From DIGJ01 sp041739345 (lineage in GTDB: Bacteria > Bacillota > Clostridia > Lachnospirales > Lachnospiraceae), in contig JBGSNZ010000021.1 in NCBI GenBank assembly GCA_041739345.1, forward strand, positions 310,001 through 374,000: 64,000 nt of DNA, written 5' to 3'. The notes under the pieces were generated by a model. The model worked only from the letters and a program-made list of their open reading frames with translations, was not told where the DNA came from and did no database searches. A program made the position numbers and the translations under genes. This document shows, one piece after another, positions 33,244-41,776 of the stretch (positions within the stretch are counted from its first letter, which is position 1; each line of letters begins with the position of its first letter).

Positions 33244-34530
33244 ATGGAGAAAAAAGTTGATGGTATCTATGATGGCTTTAAAGAATTAGGTACCGGAAAA
33301 ATGATGGTGCTCGGTCTCCAACATGTTTTTGCTATGTTTGGTGCAACGGTACTTGTACCCCTTCTTACAGGGCTTAGTGTATCTGTTACGCTATTTGCGG
33401 CAGGTATTGCAACATGTTGGTTCTTCTTTATTACAAAAAGAAAAATTCCTATTTTCCTTGGTTCATCTTTTGCATTCTTAGGTGCATTTGCATCTGTTGC
33501 AAACGGAGATCCAAAATTACTGCCTTATGCAACGGGTGGTGTTGTATGTGCTGGACTCGTCTATGTTGTACTTGCAGCATTATTCGCAATATTCGGTCCT
33601 AAAAAAATCATGAAGCTGTTTCCGCCTGTAGTAACTGGTCCTATCATTATCTTAATCGGACTTATCTTAGCGCCTACGGCTGTAAGCAGTGCTTCTGGAA
33701 ACTGGTATCTTGCTGTTATAGCAATAGCAGTGGTTATATGCGTTAATCTATTTGGTAAGGGAATGCTTAAACTGATTCCTATTTTATGCGGTATTGTAGG
33801 CTCATATATAATCGGATGTATTATAACATTAATCAATCCTGAATTCCTTGGCTTAAGCTGGATTAATTTTTCGAGCCTTTCGAATGCATCTATTTTAGGC
33901 ATACCACCGTTCTTTTTACCGAAGTTTGAAATATCTGCAATCGTAACATTTGTAGTTGTATCGATAGCAGCTATCGTTGAGCATATCGGTGATATAGCAG
34001 CTATCGGTGCTACTTGCGGAAAGAACTTTATTGCTGATCCTGGTCTTACGAGAACGTTACTTGGTGATGGTGTCGGAACAACAATGGCAGGTTTAATCGG
34101 CGGTCCTGCTAACACGACGTACTCAGAAAATACTGGTGTTGTTGCTTTAACAAAGGTTTATGATCCAAAGGTTATGTTAATAGCAGCATGTTTGGCAGTA
34201 GTGCTTTCATTTGTATCAATTTTTGATGCATTTATTAATACAATTCCGTGGTCAATCATTGGTGGTATTTCAATCGTTTTGTATGGTATGATTTCAGCTA
34301 CAGGAATACGTACAATTGTTGAAAATAAGATTGACTTTACTAATATGAGAAATATTATTATAATGGCGCTTATTCTAGTTTGTGGACTCGGATTTAATTC
34401 ATATCCGATTCAGATTCCTCTTGGTGATGTAACACTTCAGTTTGGCGGTCTTGCATCTGCAGCTATTATCGGAATTGTTGTAAATGCTATACTACCTGGC
34501 AAGGATTATGAATTTAAAATGGAAATATAA
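33244..34530 (+). CDS. NCS2-family nucleobase:cation symporter (uracil/xanthine permease)
   Basis: A 428-residue permease with 12-14 hydrophobic segments. NCS2 landmarks: LGLQHVFAMFGATVLVPLLTG at the N-terminus; VEHIGDIAAIG with the substrate-contact Glu; and GGPANTTYSENTGVVALTK, the second conserved loop. Uracil-type UraA proteins share this NTTYSEN motif. It imports a pyrimidine or purine base with H+ or Na+. Its place after the Mo-hydroxylase genes suggests it brings in the pathway substrate. Confidence 0.93.
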   Translation: MEKKVDGIYDGFKELGTGKMMVLGLQHVFAMFGATVLVPLLTGLSVSVTLFAAGIATCWFFFITKRKIPIFLGSSFAFLGAFASVANGDPKLLPYATGGVVCAGLVYVVLAALFAIFGPKKIMKLFPPVVTGPIIILIGLILAPTAVSSASGNWYLAVIAIAVVICVNLFGKGMLKLIPILCGIVGSYIIGCIITLINPEFLGLSWINFSSLSNASILGIPPFFLPKFEISAIVTFVVVSIAAIVEHIGDIAAIGATCGKNFIADPGLTRTLLGDGVGTTMAGLIGGPANTTYSENTGVVALTKVYDPKVMLIAACLAVVLSFVSIFDAFINTIPWSIIGGISIVLYGMISATGIRTIVENKIDFTNMRNIIIMALILVCGLGFNSYPIQIPLGDVTLQFGGLASAAIIGIVVNAILPGKDYEFKMEI

Positions 34531-34630
34531 TTCTAGTCATATTTTTAATCTTAAAGTATAAAAACCTGATTTTGTAACTGCTATATAACAGAACATGTAT
34601 CAAAATGTTTATTAAAAGTAAGTTAGCTAT

Positions 34631-34675
34631 AATTAAGATAATGCGGTGATTTATAATCATCGCATTATCTCAATT
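34631..34675 (+). terminator. Hairpin after NCS2 permease
   Basis: AATTaAGATAATGCG pairs with CGCATTATCTcAATT around a 15-nt loop. No T run follows, so termination may be weak. Confidence 0.45.
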
Positions 34676-34787
34676 ATAAAATAAATAGTAATTAAATTTG
34701 AATGCCTTTATCGCAGGCTCATTTATAATACTAGAATAACGATGAATTATGATGGGTACTGACTAAATTTGTATAGGTAGAGTTAAT

Positions 34788-35312
34788 ATGAATTATAATA
34801 AAACCTTCCAGGTTGGGAAAAAAGATAATGAAAGATATAATTTTTACAGTATGAAAAGAAAAACATTTACAATGAGTATAATAGTTTTTATTGTAATAAC
34901 GATCATGGTAACACTCACACAGTTAAACAGCGGAACTGTATTCATCTATGCTTCGCTTATAGGTATTGGACTTGGTTTTGTGGGTATCCTGTTTTTCTTT
35001 ATTGTTAATTTTGTACTTGTAAAATATAAACTGTATAGTTTTTATAAAAATGGAAGGATAAAACCTTTCAAACAGCATATTGTGATGAATGAAAGCGGTA
35101 TTCATGCAAAAACAGAGAATGGCTCCGTAGATGTTGCATTTGAACACATAGGCGGTGTACAGGAAACAAAGCATGCTTTTTATATTTTGATTACGCCTGT
35201 ACATACCTATGTTTTTCCGAAAGATCAAATGAAGGGAGAAGTAGAATTTCGGTCAGTACGGGATATATTCAGAGCAAATATGGCGGCTGGTAAATTGAAA
35301 TTAAATGCATAG
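34788..35312 (+). CDS. YcxB-like two-helix membrane protein
   Basis: A 174-residue protein with two transmembrane helices (about residues 29-48 and 56-80) and a C-terminal cytoplasmic domain of YcxB type (NESGIHAKTENGSVDVAFEH, then GGVQETKHAFYIL). This family is widespread in Firmicutes with no known function. The ribosome site is weak. Monocistronic between the permease and the TPP riboswitch. A second, more distant YcxB-like protein lies at 52580. Confidence 0.75.
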   Translation: MNYNKTFQVGKKDNERYNFYSMKRKTFTMSIIVFIVITIMVTLTQLNSGTVFIYASLIGIGLGFVGILFFFIVNFVLVKYKLYSFYKNGRIKPFKQHIVMNESGIHAKTENGSVDVAFEHIGGVQETKHAFYILITPVHTYVFPKDQMKGEVEFRSVRDIFRANMAAGKLKLNA

Positions 35313-35386
35313 AAAGCCATGTTCCGCTGCACGTCCAAATTTGCTTGCGTTTTCATAACATTAATAGTATAATCACTTTTGTAACG

Positions 35387-35475
35387 AAAAAGGGGTGCTC
35401 ACTTAAGTGGGCTGAGAGTAAGCTGTGTGCTTTAACCCGTAACCTGATTTGGATAATGCCAACGTAGGGATATAT
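35387..35475 (+). promoter_or_regulatory. TPP riboswitch (THI element)
   Basis: All TPP-aptamer landmarks are in order: GGGGTGC, GGGCTGAGA, ACCCGTAACCTGAT and GGATAATGCCAACGTAGGGA. The aptamer ends about 96 nt before thiM. A T-rich stretch at 35517-35530 follows, which may serve a terminator or ribosome-site switch. It should shut off thiM-thiE-thiD-cytX when thiamine pyrophosphate is abundant. Confidence 0.95.
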
Positions 35476-35570
35476 GGAAAGAATCATATTCTGTGTATAT
35501 ACTTTATTGGTGTATGCACTTTTTTTGTTGTCAATTATCCTTTTGATTTACTAAAAGAAAGGAGTAGTTT

Positions 35571-36404
35571 ATGTTTTCAAACTGTATTGAAAATGTTCGT
35601 AAGAAGGTACCACTGATACATAACATTACGAACTATGTAACGGTCAATGATGTAGCGAACGTATTATTAGCATGTGGAGGAAGCCCAATAATGTCAGATG
35701 ATACAGACGAGGTCGAGGAGATTACATCTATTTGTGGGGGATTAAATATTAATATTGGCACTTTAAATAAAAGTACAATCCCATCAATGTTTCTGGCAGG
35801 AAAAAAGGCAAATGAACTAAAGCATAAATTAGTGCTAGATCCGGTAGGATCCGGTGCAAGTAAGCTTCGTACGCAGACTGCGGTCAATCTTATGAAGGAA
35901 ATTAAGTTTGATGTAATAAGAGGAAACATCTCAGAAATTAAAACGTTGGCTCTTGGAAGCGGCAGTACAAAAGGCGTAGATGCAGATGTTGCAGATGCGG
36001 TAACAGAAGAAACACTAGATAATGCAATTGCATTTGCTATGGATTTTTCGAGAAAAACAGAAAGTATTATCGTTATTACTGGTTCAATTGATTTAGTTGC
36101 GGATAGTAAAACGTGTTATATTATTCGGAATGGACGTCCGGAAATGGGAAAAATTACGGGAACAGGCTGTCAGTTATCCGGTATGCTGACCGCGTTTTTG
36201 GTTGCAAATTCAGGTAATGAATTAGAAGCAGCGGCGGCAGCGGTCTGTACAATGGGACTGGCAGGTGAAATTGGATGGGAAAATATGATTCCTCATGAAG
36301 GGAATTCTACCTATCGGAATCGAATAATCGATGCGATTTTTCATATGAATGGGGAAACATTGGATAACGGAGCGAAGTGGGAAGTAAAAACATCTTTACA
36401 CTAA
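35571..36404 (+). CDS. thiM: Hydroxyethylthiazole kinase
   Basis: A 277-residue ThiM. Conserved blocks: PLIHNITNYVTVNDVAN, DPVGSGASKLRT, VIRGNISEI and the catalytic GTGCQLSGM. It phosphorylates salvaged 4-methyl-5-(2-hydroxyethyl)thiazole. AAAGGAG lies 6 nt before the ATG. First gene under the TPP riboswitch. No thiG or thiC is seen in the window, so the operon is a salvage unit. Confidence 0.95.
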   Translation: MFSNCIENVRKKVPLIHNITNYVTVNDVANVLLACGGSPIMSDDTDEVEEITSICGGLNINIGTLNKSTIPSMFLAGKKANELKHKLVLDPVGSGASKLRTQTAVNLMKEIKFDVIRGNISEIKTLALGSGSTKGVDADVADAVTEETLDNAIAFAMDFSRKTESIIVITGSIDLVADSKTCYIIRNGRPEMGKITGTGCQLSGMLTAFLVANSGNELEAAAAAVCTMGLAGEIGWENMIPHEGNSTYRNRIIDAIFHMNGETLDNGAKWEVKTSLH

Positions 36405-36465
36405 AAGAACTCCAAAATAAATTTCATAGGAAAGTAGCGATTTATTATAAAAGAGGTGCACTGGA

Positions 36466-37122
36466 ATGAGAGGAATTATGAATAGCGATAAAGAAGATTT
36501 ACTATTATATGCTGTTACAGACCGTGCCTGGTTGAACGGCGATACATTATATAATCAGGTTGAGAAGGCATTAAAAGGCGGAGCTACCTTTGTACAGCTT
36601 AGAGAAAAAGTGTTGGATCAAGATACCTTCCTGACGATGGCGAAAGAAATTAAGGAACTTTGTAGAAAATATCAAGTTCCATTTGTTATAAATGATAATG
36701 TGGATATTGCGATTGCTATCGATGCAGATGGTGTGCATGTTGGTCAAAAGGATATGGAATCGGCAAGTGTAAGAACGAAACTAGGACCTAATAAAATTGT
36801 GGGAGTATCCGTTCAAACGGTGGAACAGGCAATTCTGGCACAGCAAAGAGGAGCGGATTATCTTGGTGTAGGGGCAGTGTTTCAGACTGGTTCGAAATCG
36901 GATGCAGATAAAGTAAGCCATACTACACTAAAAGCTATCTGTGAAGCCGTTGATATTCCAGTTATTGCTATCGGTGGTATTAGTAAAAATAATGTAATGT
37001 TGTTATCGAATACAGGAATATGCGGTGTTGCTGTAATTAGTGCAATATTTGCTCAACCAGATATCGAGCAGGCAACAAAAGAATTAAATGAATTAACAAC
37101 AATTATGGTACATACAAAGTAA
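36466..37122 (+). CDS. thiE: Thiamine-phosphate synthase
   Basis: A 218-residue ThiE: YAVTDRAWL, FVQLREKVLDQ, VINDNVDIAIAIDADGVHVG, GVGAVFQTGSKSDA and VIAIGGI. It joins hydroxymethylpyrimidine pyrophosphate and thiazole phosphate into thiamine phosphate. Two starts are possible (36466 with GAGGTG at 9 nt, or 36478 with AGAGGA at 5 nt); the first is given. Second gene of the salvage operon. Confidence 0.95.
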   Translation: MRGIMNSDKEDLLLYAVTDRAWLNGDTLYNQVEKALKGGATFVQLREKVLDQDTFLTMAKEIKELCRKYQVPFVINDNVDIAIAIDADGVHVGQKDMESASVRTKLGPNKIVGVSVQTVEQAILAQQRGADYLGVGAVFQTGSKSDADKVSHTTLKAICEAVDIPVIAIGGISKNNVMLLSNTGICGVAVISAIFAQPDIEQATKELNELTTIMVHTK

Positions 37123-37202
37123 CATGATAGAATGCGGCAGATTGGGGGCACCACCTTTTGTCGCTTAACAAAAATGATGCGAGTAAAGAAAGAGAGGTAA
37201 AT

Positions 37203-37994
37203 ATGAAGACAGCATTAACAATTGCAGGGAGTGATTCTTGCGGAGGCGCCGGCATCCAGGCAGATATCAAGACAATGACAGCGAATGGAATATATGCTAT
37301 GAGTGCGATCACTGCTTTGACTGCACAAAATACAACCGGCGTAACAGGTATAATGGACGTTTCACCTGAATTTTTAGCAGCTCAATTAGAAGCTGTATTT
37401 ACGGATATCTATCCAGATGCAATAAAAATCGGAATGGTTTCATCGCTTCCATTAATTACAGTTATTGCAGAAAAATTAATTAAGTTTAAAGCAAAGAATA
37501 TCGTTATGGATCCGGTTATGGTTGCGACAAGTGGGTCAAGATTGATCAATATAGATGCTATTGATGCACTAAAGGAGAATCTGCTTCCACTTGCAACTGT
37601 TCTAACACCGAATATTCCGGAAACGGAAATATTATCCGGTATGGAAATAAAAACTTCGGAGGATATGATTACCGCGGCAAAACAGATTAGCGAGACGTAT
37701 CATTGTGCCGTTCTTTGCAAAGGAGGACATCGGTTAAATGATGCAAATGATTTATTATACAACAATGGTAGCTATCAGTGGTTTATTGGAAAACGAATTG
37801 ACAATCCGAATACCCATGGAACAGGATGTACATTATCCAGTGCAATCGCATCAAACCTGGCAAAAGGCTATAATCTTAATACATCCGTAGAAAAAGCAAA
37901 ATCTTATATATCCGGTGCGCTTGGTGACATGCTTGACCTTGGATATGGCAGTGGACCTATGAATCATGCTTTTGCCATAAATGGCGAATATTAG
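37203..37994 (+). CDS. thiD: Hydroxymethylpyrimidine (phosphate) kinase
   Basis: A 263-residue ThiD: ALTIAGSDSCGGAGIQADIK at the N-terminus and NTHGTGCTLSSAIASNL for the anion hole. It phosphorylates HMP twice to give the pyrophosphate used by ThiE. Start at 37203 with AGAGAGG 5 nt upstream; the longer in-frame ORF has no ribosome site. Followed 11 nt later by the HMP transporter. Confidence 0.95.
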   Translation: MKTALTIAGSDSCGGAGIQADIKTMTANGIYAMSAITALTAQNTTGVTGIMDVSPEFLAAQLEAVFTDIYPDAIKIGMVSSLPLITVIAEKLIKFKAKNIVMDPVMVATSGSRLINIDAIDALKENLLPLATVLTPNIPETEILSGMEIKTSEDMITAAKQISETYHCAVLCKGGHRLNDANDLLYNNGSYQWFIGKRIDNPNTHGTGCTLSSAIASNLAKGYNLNTSVEKAKSYISGALGDMLDLGYGSGPMNHAFAINGEY

Positions 37995-38005
37995 GAGGTG
38001 CCAGG

Positions 38006-39181
38006 ATGAAGGATAAGAGGACTTCGGTATTTAGTAATGGGTTAATATGGTTTGGAGCAGCAATTTCAATGGCGGAGATATTAACGGGAACCTATTTTGC
38101 ACCACTTGGATTTGCAAAAGGCATGTTGGCCAATGTCATAGGACATATCATTGGCTGTATCATATTATTCTTAGCAGGATTAATTGGAGCCAAAACAAAA
38201 AAAAGTTCGATGGAAACAGTAAAGATGAGTTTTGGATATAAAGGAAGCTATCTGTTCGCCATTTTGAATGTATTACAGCTTGCAGGCTGGACGGCTATAA
38301 TGATATACGATGCATCCCTTGCAGCGAATGGAATTATAAATACGGACGCATGGGTTTGGTGCCTGGTAATTGGAGCATTGATTATCGTGTGGATCATAGT
38401 TGGTGTTTCAAATCTTGGTAAACTGTATACGATAGCTATAGGGGCACTATTTATACTGAGTCTTGTTTTATCAAAATTTATTTTCTTTAAGGAGGCAGTA
38501 AATTTTGTACCGGATGATACGCTTAGCTTCGGGGCAGCAGTAGAACTGGCTGTAGCCATGCCAATTTCCTGGCTGACTTTAATTAGTGATTATACAAGAG
38601 AAGCACAAAAACCATATAAAGCTACGCTGGTTAGTGCTGTTGTTTATGGGATGGTAAGCTGTTGGATGTACGCAATTGGAATGGGAGCCGCTATTTTTAC
38701 GGGTGAATATGATATTGGGAAAATCATGATTAAGGCAGGCCTTGGTATTGCGGGGCTGTTGATAATCATTCTATCAACAGTTACTACCACATTCTTAGAC
38801 GCATATTCAGCTGGTATATCAGCAGAGTCAATTACCAAGAAGATAAATGGAAAATGGGCGGCTATTATAGTATCTTTGATTGGAATTGCAGCAGCAATTA
38901 TTTATCCGATGGACGATATAACAAATTTTCTTTACCTAATTGGATCGGTCTTTGCACCTATGATAGCAATACTGATTGCGGACTATTTCATACTTAAAAA
39001 AGAATATAGTAAATCAGCAATAAATAGTAAAAATCTTATCATCTGGTTTCTAGGTTTTGTGGTTTATCGGATATTAATGAATAAAGACATTGTAGTTGGA
39101 AATACACTGCCGGATATAGCGATTACAATAGTAATCTGTGTTTTCTGCGATAAGATATTATTAAAGCGAAAACATGCATAA
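38006..39181 (+). CDS. cytX: Hydroxymethylpyrimidine transporter CytX
   Basis: A 391-residue NCS1-type permease with about 12 hydrophobic segments; SNGLIWFGAAISMAEILTGT at the N-terminus and PISWLTLISDYTREA in the middle are typical of CytX. It imports HMP for ThiD. AGGAGGTG precedes the ATG. Last gene of the TPP-controlled operon; a 7-bp hairpin (AGGTTTA/TAAACCT, 39217-39252) lies after it. Confidence 0.92.
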   Translation: MKDKRTSVFSNGLIWFGAAISMAEILTGTYFAPLGFAKGMLANVIGHIIGCIILFLAGLIGAKTKKSSMETVKMSFGYKGSYLFAILNVLQLAGWTAIMIYDASLAANGIINTDAWVWCLVIGALIIVWIIVGVSNLGKLYTIAIGALFILSLVLSKFIFFKEAVNFVPDDTLSFGAAVELAVAMPISWLTLISDYTREAQKPYKATLVSAVVYGMVSCWMYAIGMGAAIFTGEYDIGKIMIKAGLGIAGLLIIILSTVTTTFLDAYSAGISAESITKKINGKWAAIIVSLIGIAAAIIYPMDDITNFLYLIGSVFAPMIAILIADYFILKKEYSKSAINSKNLIIWFLGFVVYRILMNKDIVVGNTLPDIAITIVICVFCDKILLKRKHA

Positions 39182-39299
39182 AGGTATTTGAAGTATTATA
39201 AAAAGAATATTTTAAAGGTTTATGATGTGATAGTATGCTTTGCTGTAAACCTAATATAGTATTTTTTATAATTTTTTTGATATTTATTTAACAATGTTC

Positions 39300-39328
39300 T
39301 TGCTAAATACCAAAAAAAATGCTATGAT
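39300..39328 (+). promoter_or_regulatory. Probable promoter of hydrogenase operon
   Basis: TTGCTA (39300-39305), 17-nt spacer, TATGAT (39323-39328), 66 nt before the first hydrogenase start. Confidence 0.5.
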
Positions 39329-39393
39329 TTTTTTGTCAAATATTTATCAATGATTAAAATGAAATGTATGATTTATTAGGAAGGAGAACTCAC

Positions 39394-39882
39394 ATGTTAC
39401 AGCAAGAAGAAATCGCAAAGATAGACAAAATACTGCAAAACCATAATTATATAAAAACTTCAGTAATCGCAGTAATGCAAGATATTCAAAAAGTATATCG
39501 CTATCTTCCAGAAGAAGTATTATGTTATATAGCAAAAGAGTTAAAAATAAGCGAAGCAAAAGTTTATGGCGTAGCCACTTTCTACGAAAATTTTTCCCTA
39601 GAACCAAAAGGAAAATATGTTATCAAAGTATGTGATGGTACGGCTTGCCATGTTAGAAAATCAATTCCCATCTTAGAGGAATTTCGAAAAATACTTATGG
39701 TATCCGAAGAAGCACCAACTACAGAAGATATGCTGTTTACAGTTGAAACAGTATCTTGTCTTGGGGCTTGTGGATTAGCACCGGTTTGTACTGTGAATGA
39801 CAAAGTTTACGCAGCTATGACACCTACTAAAGCAAAAGAGTTAATTGTTCAGTTACAGGAGGAATCTGCTCATGAGAATTAA
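39394..39882 (+). CDS. hydC: [FeFe]-hydrogenase NuoE-like subunit (HydC/HndA)
   Basis: A 162-residue 24-kDa-type [2Fe-2S] subunit. Cluster ligands are in CDGTACHVRKS and SCLGACGLAPVC. Residues 45-65 (AKELKISEAKVYGVATFYENF) are the NuoE signature. It relays electrons between the NADH-binding subunit and the hydrogenase. Start at 39394 with AAGGAG upstream. The stop lies 11 nt inside the next gene. Confidence 0.93.
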   Translation: MLQQEEIAKIDKILQNHNYIKTSVIAVMQDIQKVYRYLPEEVLCYIAKELKISEAKVYGVATFYENFSLEPKGKYVIKVCDGTACHVRKSIPILEEFRKILMVSEEAPTTEDMLFTVETVSCLGACGLAPVCTVNDKVYAAMTPTKAKELIVQLQEESAHEN

Positions 39883-41752
39883 TACAAGAGAAGATCTAAC
39901 ACTTATGCAACAAAAATATAAGCAATCTTTAGATAGCCAGTATAAAAAGATCCTTATTTGTGGTGGGACAGGTTGTGTTGCAGGCGGTGCATTAGATATT
40001 TATAATAGATTAGAAGAATTAATGAAAGAAAAGGGACTTGAATGTTCCTTAAGTTTAGAGCATGAACCTCATGATACAGTAGGTATTAAAAAAAGTGGTT
40101 GTCATGGTTTTTGTGAAATGGGACCGCTCCTTCGTATCGAACCAATGGGTTGGTTATACATAAAAGTAAAGGTTGAAGATTGTGAAGAAATTATCGAAAA
40201 AAGTATTCTTAGCGACCAAGTAATCGATCGCTTAATTTATCATGATAAAAATTCTAAACCGTATCAAAAACAGGATGAAATACCATTTTACAAACAACAA
40301 ACTCGTCTAGCCTTAGAGCATTGTGGTCAAATCAATGCAGAATCAATTAAAGAGTATATTGCTGTGGGTGGCTATGAAGCTACTGCAAAAGCTTTATTTG
40401 ATATGGATTCACAACAAATCGTAGATGAAATAACCGAATCTAGTTTACGTGGACGTGGAGGCGGTGGCTTCCCAACTGGTAGAAAATGGGCACAAGTTCT
40501 TCGCCAAACAGAAGAAACAAAATATGTTGTCTGTAATGGTGATGAAGGTGATCCAGGAGCATTTATGGATCGTAGTATGATGGAAGGTGATCCTCATAGA
40601 TTAATGGAAGGTATGATTATTGCAGGTATTGCAACAAAAGCACACCACGGTTATATCTATGTTAGAGCGGAATATCCTTTGGCTGTCTCAAGACTAGAAA
40701 CTGCAATCGAACAAGCTATGGAAATGGGGCTATTGGGTGAAAATATATTAAATTCTGGCTTTGATTTTGACTTAAAGATTAGCCAAGGAGCTGGAGCCTT
40801 TGTATGTGGTGAAGGTAGTGCACTTACCGCGTCCATTGAAGGTAATCGTGGTATGCCAAGAGTAAAACCACCTAGAACCGTTGAAAAAGGGTTATTTGAA
40901 AAACCAACGGTATTAAATAATGTTGAAACCTTCTGTAATGTTCCAAGCATTATTACAAACGGTGCGGCGTGGTATAAAACAATGGGTCCAGAAAACAATC
41001 ACGGAACAAAAGCATTTGCATTAACTGGTAATGTAAATAATACTGGCTTAATTGAAGTGCCAATGGGAACAACCCTTCGCAAGATCATCTTTGATATCGG
41101 TGGTGGTGTACAAGGCGGAGAATTTAAAGCAGTTCAAATCGGTGGACCGAGTGGAGGATGTCTATGCATAAGTGCTACAGAAGACCATTTGGATCTTGAA
41201 TTAGATTTTGATTCGTTAAAAAAAGTTGGAGCTATGATTGGTTCTGGCGGTCTTGTTGTTATGAATGATAAAAGTTGTATGGTAGAAGTTGCACGTTTCT
41301 TCATGAACTTTACACAAAACGAATCTTGTGGTAAATGTGTGCCATGTAGAGAAGGCACAAAGAGAATGCTAGAGCTACTAAACGATATCGTAGAAGGACG
41401 CGGTACACTAGAGCATATTGAATTGTTAGAAGAATTAGCGGAAACAATCTCAGCGACTGCGCTATGTGGTCTTGGTAAAACGGCTGCTTCACCTGTTGTT
41501 AGTACATTGAAATATTTTAGAGATGAATATATTGCACATGTTGTTGACAAAACATGCCCTGCTGGACAATGTAAAGCATTGGTTCAAATTACGATTGACC
41601 CAGCACTTTGTAAAGGTTGTACAAAATGTGCTCGCATATGCCCAGTTGGAGCGATTTCAGGAAGTGTGAAAGAAGCTCACGTCATTGACCAGACAAAATG
41701 TATCAAATGTGGTGCATGTAAAGATAGCTGTAATTTCAAGGCAATACAATAA
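39872..41752 (+). CDS. hydB: [FeFe]-hydrogenase NADH-binding subunit (HydB/HndC)
   Basis: A 626-residue NuoF-type subunit. N-terminal thioredoxin-like [2Fe-2S] region (CGGTGCVAGGA), NADH/FMN site (GRGGGGFPTGRKW, CNGDEGDPGAFMD), a [4Fe-4S] site (ESCGKCVPCREGT), and a C-terminal bi-cluster ferredoxin (CKGCTKCARICPVGAI, CIKCGACKDSC). This architecture is that of electron-bifurcating trimeric hydrogenases. Overlaps hydC by 11 nt, with GGAGG before its ATG. Confidence 0.95.
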   Translation: MRINTREDLTLMQQKYKQSLDSQYKKILICGGTGCVAGGALDIYNRLEELMKEKGLECSLSLEHEPHDTVGIKKSGCHGFCEMGPLLRIEPMGWLYIKVKVEDCEEIIEKSILSDQVIDRLIYHDKNSKPYQKQDEIPFYKQQTRLALEHCGQINAESIKEYIAVGGYEATAKALFDMDSQQIVDEITESSLRGRGGGGFPTGRKWAQVLRQTEETKYVVCNGDEGDPGAFMDRSMMEGDPHRLMEGMIIAGIATKAHHGYIYVRAEYPLAVSRLETAIEQAMEMGLLGENILNSGFDFDLKISQGAGAFVCGEGSALTASIEGNRGMPRVKPPRTVEKGLFEKPTVLNNVETFCNVPSIITNGAAWYKTMGPENNHGTKAFALTGNVNNTGLIEVPMGTTLRKIIFDIGGGVQGGEFKAVQIGGPSGGCLCISATEDHLDLELDFDSLKKVGAMIGSGGLVVMNDKSCMVEVARFFMNFTQNESCGKCVPCREGTKRMLELLNDIVEGRGTLEHIELLEELAETISATALCGLGKTAASPVVSTLKYFRDEYIAHVVDKTCPAGQCKALVQITIDPALCKGCTKCARICPVGAISGSVKEAHVIDQTKCIKCGACKDSCNFKAIQ

Positions 41753-41776
41753 TAGGAACGGAAAGGAGAAAAAACA

